18,386 nucleotides of DNA from Sulfurimonas sp. (lineage in GTDB: Bacteria; Campylobacterota; Campylobacteria; Campylobacterales; Sulfurimonadaceae), in NCBI GenBank assembly GCA_024762705.1, contig JANTGW010000003.1, positions 1-18,386 on the forward strand, in the 5' to 3' direction. The translations under genes and the position numbers were made by a program. The notes under the pieces were generated by a model. The model did no database searches. It was given only the letters and a program-made list of their open reading frames with translations, and was not told the DNA's origin. Every line of letters starts with the position of its first letter. The stretch's first letter is position 1. Below, in pieces: positions 15,954 to 18,386 of this stretch.

Positions 15954-15987
15954 TTTTATTCCTATGATAATTAATTTTGTTTATGTG

Positions 15988-16000
15988 ATTATACTATAAT
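15988..16000. promoter_or_regulatory. Back-to-back -10 boxes for gpmI (minus) and mraY (plus)
   Basis: The 13-base sequence ATTATACTATAAT is palindromic around a central C. It holds a perfect TATAAT on the plus strand (15995-16000) facing mraY and a perfect TATAAT on the minus strand (15993-15988) facing gpmI. Expected start sites near 16007 and 15981 would give leaders of roughly 36 and 27 bases. Each promoter would place its -35 region over the start site of the other. Confidence 0.6.
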
Positions 16001-16042
16001 GTCACTTTTAAAAATAAACAAGACCCAAACCAGGACAATTAT

Positions 16043-17104
16043 TTGCTATATTTCATACACCAGTTCCTTGACATCAACATTTTAGGTTATATCACTATTC
16101 GTGCAGGTATTGCTTTTTTCATTGCTTTAACACTTACATTATATTTAATGCCGAAATTTATCCGCTGGGCACAAAGAACATCAAGCGTACAGCCTATAAA
16201 CGAATGGGCGCCCGACAGGCATCAGGAAAAAGTTTCTACACCTACTATGGGCGGTGTCGTTTTTATAGGTGCCGCGATAATAGCTGTGCTGCTTACAACA
16301 CGTCTTGACAATGCTTATGCTTTAGGCGGATTGCTGACACTACTCCTGTTTGGGCTAATCGGTTTTCAAGACGACTATGCAAAAATCAAAAAAAATGAAA
16401 ACCTTGCAGGATTTAAAGCCAGAACAAAACTTGCATTACAAATTGTGTCGGCTTTGATTATCTCTTTGTTTTTATGCTATTTTGCCGATTTTAATACTGA
16501 CTTGTATGTACCGTTTTTAAAAACACCGCTTATTGACATGGGAGCCTTTGCCATTGCCCTTTGGGTTTTGGTTATCGTTTCCACTTCAAATGCAGTGAAT
16601 CTTACCGACGGACTTGACGGGCTTGCAACCGTACCTTCGATTATTGCGCTTACGACCTTTAGTATTATCATATATATTATAGGAAATATAAAAATCAGTT
16701 CTTACCTGCTTATGCCCCACTTCGAAGTAAGCGAAGTGGCAATTATTGCCAGTGCGCTCATCGGTGCATTAACCGGGTTTTTGTGGTACAACTGTCATCC
16801 GGCAGAAGTTTTTATGGGAGACAGTGGCTCTTTGACCATTGGCGCTTTTTTGGGCTATGCAGCCATTATAAGCAAAAGCGAAATTTTACTGCTACTGATA
16901 GGCTCTATTTTCGTCATAGAAACACTTTCTGTCATTTTGCAGGTGGGAAGCTACAAGCTCCGCAACAAAAGAGTCTTTCTTATGGCACCTATCCATCACC
17001 ACTTTGAAATGAAAAAATGGGCTGAGAACAAAATTATAGTCAGGTTTTGGATCATTGCAGTTCTTTCAAATATTTTAGCGCTTATCACTTTAAAAATCAG
17101 GTAG
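16043..17104 (+). CDS. mraY: Phospho-N-acetylmuramoyl-pentapeptide-transferase
   Basis: Inner-membrane enzyme that attaches UDP-MurNAc-pentapeptide to undecaprenyl phosphate, forming lipid I for peptidoglycan. The 353-residue protein has about ten hydrophobic helices. Conserved cytoplasmic motifs are STPTMGG (residues 65-71), the D110-D111 pair in FQDDYAK, NAVNLTDGLDG (183-193, with N186 and D189), FMGDSGSL (D260) and APIHHHFE (H318-H320). The start is TTG with AGGA seven bases upstream; the next ATG would remove the first helix. The following gene is purN, beginning five bases after the stop, rather than murD, which often follows mraY. The 8-bp inverted repeat at 16717-16739 lies within the coding region. 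Confidence 0.96.
   Translation: MLYFIHQFLDINILGYITIRAGIAFFIALTLTLYLMPKFIRWAQRTSSVQPINEWAPDRHQEKVSTPTMGGVVFIGAAIIAVLLTTRLDNAYALGGLLTLLLFGLIGFQDDYAKIKKNENLAGFKARTKLALQIVSALIISLFLCYFADFNTDLYVPFLKTPLIDMGAFAIALWVLVIVSTSNAVNLTDGLDGLATVPSIIALTTFSIIIYIIGNIKISSYLLMPHFEVSEVAIIASALIGALTGFLWYNCHPAEVFMGDSGSLTIGAFLGYAAIISKSEILLLLIGSIFVIETLSVILQVGSYKLRNKRVFLMAPIHHHFEMKKWAENKIIVRFWIIAVLSNILALITLKIR
16717..16739. repeat. Intragenic 8-bp inverted repeat in mraY
   Basis: CCACTTCG (16717-16724) and CGAAGTGG (16732-16739) are perfect inverted arms around a 7-base loop, inside codons for MPHFEVSEVA. It is more G+C-rich than its surroundings and could form a stable mRNA hairpin. No T-run follows, so it is not a Rho-independent terminator. 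Confidence 0.5.
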
Positions 17105-17108
17105 ATTT

Positions 17109-17672
17109 ATGAAAAATATAGCAGTTCTATCATCACATAACGGTAGTGGTCTTGATGCTATTGTAAAAGCAGTCAAGGACGGAGTTTTACCAATTAACAT
17201 AGCCCTCGTGATATCAAACAATACTAATGCAAAAGTCCTCAAAAAAGCGCAAGATTATGGACTTACATGTAAACTTGTCAATGCCAAAACAGACGCTAAT
17301 CCTGATGAGGCAATTTACAAGCTGCTTAAAGAACATCAATGTGAATATATTTTCTTGTCAGGATATATGAAAAAACTTTCTCCTTTGCTTACATCCAATT
17401 TCAAAATAATCAATTCACATCCCGCCTTACTGCCAAAATATGGTGGTACTGGAATGTATGGAAGATTTGTCCATGAAGCTGTCATTAAAAACAATGAGAA
17501 AATAAGCGGTGTAACCATACATGAAGTCAATGAGAACTATGATGAAGGAAAAATCATTTTGCAAAAATCATTAGAAATTTTACCCGAAGATAATGTCGAC
17601 ACTCTTGAAGAAAAAATTAAAAAATTAGAAAAAACAGCAATTGTAGAAGGCTTGGCTCTGTGTTTGAAATAG
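17109..17672 (+). CDS. purN: Phosphoribosylglycinamide formyltransferase
   Basis: Transfers a formyl group from 10-formyltetrahydrofolate to GAR in purine biosynthesis. The 187-residue protein has the normal length. The catalytic triad of the formyltransferase fold is N102 and H104 in INSHPALLPKYGG and D145 in ENYDEGKII. The N-terminal phosphate loop is SSHNGSGLDAI (residues 8-18), and SGVTIHEV near residue 133 supports PurN. The ATG is preceded by AGG overlapping the mraY stop codon, so it is probably coupled to mraY. Its end overlaps the next gene by 13 bases. It contains one copy of the TTACATGTAA palindrome. Confidence 0.94.
   Translation: MKNIAVLSSHNGSGLDAIVKAVKDGVLPINIALVISNNTNAKVLKKAQDYGLTCKLVNAKTDANPDEAIYKLLKEHQCEYIFLSGYMKKLSPLLTSNFKIINSHPALLPKYGGTGMYGRFVHEAVIKNNEKISGVTIHEVNENYDEGKIILQKSLEILPEDNVDTLEEKIKKLEKTAIVEGLALCLK
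17263..17272. repeat. Palindrome TTACATGTAA, copy 4
   Basis: Inside purN, read as part of Leu-Thr-Cys-Lys codons, the same codon phase as the trpF copy although the proteins are unrelated. Confidence 0.8.
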
Positions 17673-18259
17673 CAGAATATATAGGGATCATTGCTTTTTC
17701 TATGAGTGGATTTTTTGTTGCCGCAAAGAACAAGCTCGACCTGCTCGGTGTCTTAGTGGCAACTTTTCTCACAGCTCTTGGTGGCGGTATCATGCGGGAT
17801 GTAACGGTTGACAAGATTCCATTTACCTTTTCACATAATTATCCGGCTTTAATAGTTATCACGGTATTACTACTCCTGATCATTTTTAAATTTCACCACC
17901 GTAACTCCATTGAGAACAAAGCGCTCTTTATATTAAGTGACTCTATCGGTTTGGTCTCCTTTAGTATTTCCGGCGCGCTCATAGCAATTGAGAGTAGTTT
18001 TAATCTTACAGGAATCATTGCTATGTCTTTTCTAACAGCTGTCGGTGGAGGAATTGCACGTGATGTCATCATAAATGAAGTACCCTTTGTTTTAAAAACG
18101 GGGTTTTACGGAACAGTCTCCATTTTAATAGCTGTTATTTTATATGCTCTGCACCTGTTACATGTAACGACATATACAAACATCGCCATACTCTTTTTTG
18201 CAGCACTGACATTAAGACTTATTGCCTACTATGCAAAATGGTCTATCCCTCTAAAATAG
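17660..18259 (+). CDS. TRIC-type (UPF0126/YadS family) membrane protein
   Basis: A 199-residue inner-membrane protein with about seven hydrophobic helices. It is built from two homologous halves, each carrying the family signature: TALGGGIMRDV (residues 38-48) and TAVGGGIARDV (126-136), each followed by an xxPF motif (KIPF, EVPF). Prokaryotic relatives of trimeric intracellular cation channels share this fold and conduct monovalent cations such as potassium, so a cation channel or transporter is likely but the substrate is unknown. The start is GTG, overlapping purN by 13 bases, with GAAGG upstream. One TTACATGTAA palindrome falls near its end. It is the last protein gene before a tRNA. Confidence 0.88.
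   Translation: MFEIAEYIGIIAFSMSGFFVAAKNKLDLLGVLVATFLTALGGGIMRDVTVDKIPFTFSHNYPALIVITVLLLLIIFKFHHRNSIENKALFILSDSIGLVSFSISGALIAIESSFNLTGIIAMSFLTAVGGGIARDVIINEVPFVLKTGFYGTVSILIAVILYALHLLHVTTYTNIAILFFAALTLRLIAYYAKWSIPLK
18158..18167. repeat. Palindrome TTACATGTAA, copy 5
   Basis: Inside the TRIC-type gene, read as Leu-His-Val, as in copy 3. It completes the set of five exact copies. Confidence 0.8.
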
Positions 18260-18298
18260 ACTTTTTTCATTATAAGCTAACTTTCAGTCCCTATGGGC

Positions 18299-18304
18299 TA
18301 TACT
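18299..18304 (+). promoter_or_regulatory. Possible -10 box of the tRNA-Phe gene
   Basis: TATACT lies 18 bases before the tRNA 5' end, in the 62-base gap after the TRIC-type gene, so transcription would begin about ten bases before the mature tRNA. A small imperfect hairpin around CCCTATGGG overlaps it. Motif evidence only. Confidence 0.35.
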
Positions 18305-18321
18305 TTCGCTCTTTAAAAGAT

Positions 18322-18386
18322 GGCCTGTTAGCTCAGTCGGTAGAGCAAGTGACTGAAAATCACTGTGTCCTTGGTTCGATTCCGAG
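18322..18386 (+). tRNA. tRNA-Phe (anticodon GAA), cut by the window edge
   Basis: Sixty-five bases of a tRNA: 5' acceptor strand GGCCTGT, D-arm GCTC...GAGC, and anticodon stem AGTGA/TCACT around the loop CTGAAAA, which places GAA at positions 34-36. A 5-base variable region and a complete T-arm (CTTGG, TTCGATT loop, CCGAG) follow. The 3' acceptor strand lies beyond the edge. Confidence 0.95.

Overview
The window reads as a stretch of core chromosome from a free-living member of the Campylobacterota (former Epsilonproteobacteria), most likely a Sulfurimonas-like organism. The reasons are the low G+C content, very tight gene packing, frequent TTG starts, and gene neighbourhoods that match what I recall from Campylobacter and Helicobacter: rpmB next to a Kch-type potassium channel gene, rpe close to a dnaQ-like exonuclease gene, and the block mraY / gpmI / fabG / acpP / fabF / accA. 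No phage, insertion sequence, CRISPR array or toxin-antitoxin pair was seen, and no stretch over 300 bases lacks a gene. The largest gap is about 160 bases.

Layout from left to right. Bases 1-3610 run on the plus strand: the 3' part of lnt (apolipoprotein N-acyltransferase), ppk1 (polyphosphate kinase) and a gamma-carbonic-anhydrase-like hexapeptide protein. Bases 3630-6705 run on the minus strand. In transcription order they are rpmB (ribosomal protein L28), a Kch-type potassium channel with RCK domains, argJ (arginine biosynthesis) and a Tat-exported superoxide-reductase-like iron protein. Bases 6868-11122 run on the plus strand: a two-gene signalling pair (an HDOD protein coupled to a STAS/receiver-like/STAS/CheX protein), then rpe, trpF and a DnaQ-family exonuclease gene that overlap each other. 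Bases 11128-15953 run on the minus strand as one fatty-acid and glycolysis cluster, gpmI-fabG-acpP-fabF-accA, in which acpP has its own strong promoter and is followed by a hairpin. Bases 16043-18259 run on the plus strand: mraY (peptidoglycan lipid I synthesis), purN (purine synthesis) and a TRIC/UPF0126 membrane protein. A tRNA-Phe gene begins at 18322 and runs off the right edge.

Most genes are housekeeping functions, so I do not claim a new defence or mobile system. The observations most worth following are DNA-level. (i) The perfect 10-bp palindrome TTACATGTAA occurs five times, in all three codon phases, like a highly iterated palindrome. (ii) Two back-to-back -10 boxes in one 13-bp palindrome appear to drive gpmI and mraY in opposite directions. 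(iii) A 9-bp hairpin is built from the convergent Lys-Glu-stop ends of the exonuclease gene and accA. At protein level the least understood unit is the HDOD plus multidomain CheX pair at 6868-9056. Comparisons with named genomes are from memory; no database search was made.
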